From GCA-002694895 sp964436345 (GTDB taxonomy: Bacteria > Chloroflexota > Dehalococcoidia > Lucifugimonadales > GCA-002694895), in the NCBI GenBank assembly GCA_964436345.1, contig CAYTCC010000080.1, positions 1 to 5,824 on the forward strand: a DNA stretch of 5,824 nt, read 5' to 3'. Made by a program: the position numbers and the translations under genes. The notes under the pieces were generated by a model. That model was not told the DNA's origin. It searched no databases and worked only from the letters and a program-made list of their open reading frames with translations. Positions 4,881-5,824 of the stretch are shown here, one piece after another; positions within the stretch are counted from its first letter, which is position 1, and each line of letters starts with the position of its first letter.

Positions 4881-5639
4881 ATGAATAATCAAACAAATGA
4901 ATTCAAAACAAAATTAGCAATTGTAACAGGCGGAAGCAGGGGGATTGGAAAAGAAATTTGCCTGCAATTAGCAAAACAGGGCGTTAATATAATATTTAAT
5001 TATGCAAGACATCATAAAGAAGCTAAGGAAACTCAAAATGAAATATTAAACCATGGAGTTAAATGTGATGTAATAAAATGTAATTTAAATGAAGAAGAAC
5101 AAATAATTAATTTCTTTAAAGAAATTAAATCAAAATATAAAAAAGTTGATTTTCTAATTAACAATGCAGCTTCAGGTGTTCAAAAATTAGCTTCAGAACT
5201 TGAAACTAAACATTGGGACTGGACATTCAATATAAATGCAAAAGCTCCTTGGCTCTGTTCCATAGAATCATCAAAACTAATGAAAGAAGGCGGATCAATA
5301 ATTAATATTTCTAGTTTAGGTTCCAAGAAAGTTTTACCATATTATTTTTCAGTAGGAACATCTAAAGCTGCACTAGAAACAATAACAAAATACTTGGCAG
5401 TAGAATTAGCAGATAAAAGTATCAATGTTAATGCAATATCTGCAGGATTAGTAGAAACAGATGCTTTGAAAAGTTTTCCAAATAAAAAAAATATGATATC
5501 AGATTCATTAAACAATCCTTCAGGGAGATCTTTAACTAAAACAGATATTGCAAATTTAGTAATTTTTCTTTGTAGTAAAAAATCTGAAATGATCAAAGGG
5601 CAAACTATAGTAATAGATGGCGGTTACAATCTAATCTAA
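4881..5639 (+). CDS. fabL: Enoyl-ACP reductase III, FabL-like SDR
   Basis: This 252-residue SDR follows fabG but is a different enzyme. Several stretches match Bacillus subtilis FabL, as I recall it, nearly word for word: NNAASGVQKLASELETKHWD (94-113), then WTFNINAKAP (114-123), TDALKSFPNKKNM (193-205), NPSGRSL (212-218) and MIKGQTIVIDGG (237-248). FabL reduces trans-2-enoyl-ACP with NADPH and belongs to the triclosan-tolerant enoyl reductases. The decisive feature is the active site: Tyr155 and Lys162 are six residues apart (Y-x6-K, as in FabL and FabI), whereas three residues before the Lys there is Val158, so the Y-x3-K of FabG-type enzymes is absent. The cofactor motif TGGSRGIG is at 16-23. 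It is the last gene of the plus-strand unit, and its stop overlaps that of the convergent gene. No Shine-Dalgarno sequence is visible. Confidence 0.88.
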   Translation: MNNQTNEFKTKLAIVTGGSRGIGKEICLQLAKQGVNIIFNYARHHKEAKETQNEILNHGVKCDVIKCNLNEEEQIINFFKEIKSKYKKVDFLINNAASGVQKLASELETKHWDWTFNINAKAPWLCSIESSKLMKEGGSIINISSLGSKKVLPYYFSVGTSKAALETITKYLAVELADKSINVNAISAGLVETDALKSFPNKKNMISDSLNNPSGRSLTKTDIANLVIFLCSKKSEMIKGQTIVIDGGYNLI

Positions 5640-5824
5640 ATATAAACTTTAATCTCACTACCTGTATTATTTATAAAATTAAAATCAGATTCACTATCTT
5701 TAATAAAACTTTTTCTTATATAAGCCAATTTATAATCTCCATTATAAAAATTAAGGGAAGTATAAGATGTAATATTTCCAATATGCTTATCTTCATTAAT
5801 CAATTCTGAATTCACTTCAGCTTT
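5636..5824 (-). CDS. C-terminal fragment of a YgfZ/GcvT-like folate-binding protein (runs off the window)
   Basis: The final 62 codons of a minus-strand gene are open from the window edge to a TAG at 5636-5638. The peptide contains IGNITSYTSLNFYNGDYKLA (15-34), then YIRKSF. This resembles the C-terminal beta-barrel of glycine-cleavage T-protein relatives, in which 'vG.vTS' is followed after about ten residues by 'alayvr'. YgfZ-type proteins bind tetrahydrofolate and help in iron-sulfur cluster metabolism; GcvT proper is the aminomethyltransferase of glycine cleavage. The diagnostic K-G-C-Y-x-G-Q-[ED] motif of YgfZ would lie outside the window, so the two cannot be told apart; the weak barrel conservation favours a YgfZ-like member. 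The gene is convergent with fabL and overlaps its stop, leaving no space for a terminator between them. Confidence 0.55.
   Translation of the reverse strand, partial: KAEVNSELINEDKHIGNITSYTSLNFYNGDYKLAYIRKSFIKDSESDFNFINNTGSEIKVYI

Noticed and set aside
4228..5596. Short minus-strand open frames opposite fabG and fabL
   Set aside because: Shadows of strongly coding plus-strand genes, with no recognisable product.
1..5824. Defence system, mobile element, CRISPR array, tRNA or riboswitch
   Set aside because: The window is filled by recognisable housekeeping genes with gaps under 65 bases; no spaced repeats, integrase or transposase motifs, or structured leaders were seen.

Overview
This AT-rich bacterial window (by eye well under 40% G+C) is densely packed and almost entirely given to type II fatty-acid and phospholipid-precursor synthesis, plus two small housekeeping genes. 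I see no phage, transposon, CRISPR, tRNA or rRNA signal. The taxon is uncertain. A MaoC-type dehydratase pair, a FabL-type enoyl reductase, scarce Shine-Dalgarno sites and very short intergenic gaps suggest a streamlined, non-proteobacterial lineage. A low-GC marine Chloroflexota (SAR202/Dehalococcoidia-like) is one possibility, but this is a guess from gene content and not a result.

Left arm, minus strand, read from about 2173 down to 1: a YceD/DUF177 protein that has lost its C-terminal cysteine segment, ribosomal protein L32 (rpmF), malonyl-CoA:ACP transacylase (fabD), antitermination factor NusB, and the first 28 codons of acyl carrier protein (acpP), which runs off the window. Right arm, plus strand, 2238 to 5639: two single-domain hotdog proteins of the MaoC/FAS1-dehydratase type (the first without the catalytic motif, the second with it, stop and start overlapping), plsX, fabG and a fabL-like enoyl-ACP reductase. 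The arms diverge from a 64-base AT-rich intergenic region that carries a 12-bp direct repeat. At the right edge, the 3' end of a minus-strand gene resembling the C-terminal barrel of YgfZ/GcvT folate-binding proteins meets fabL tail to tail, with overlapping stop codons.

Taken together, FabD loads malonyl groups on ACP, FabG reduces the 3-ketoacyl-ACP, the MaoC pair probably dehydrates the 3-hydroxyacyl-ACP in place of FabZ/FabA, and FabL reduces the enoyl-ACP. PlsX then turns acyl-ACP into acyl-phosphate for phospholipid synthesis. The condensing enzymes (FabH, FabF) are not in the window. The layout looks like the widespread yceD-rpmF-plsX-fabH-fabD-fabG-acpP cluster split into two divergent transcription units, with nusB inserted and the dehydratase and enoyl reductase recruited. 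I found no clearly new biological system. The points most worth checking are the rewired elongation cycle, the truncated YceD, the unusual L32 zinc-ligand spacing and the divergent control region.
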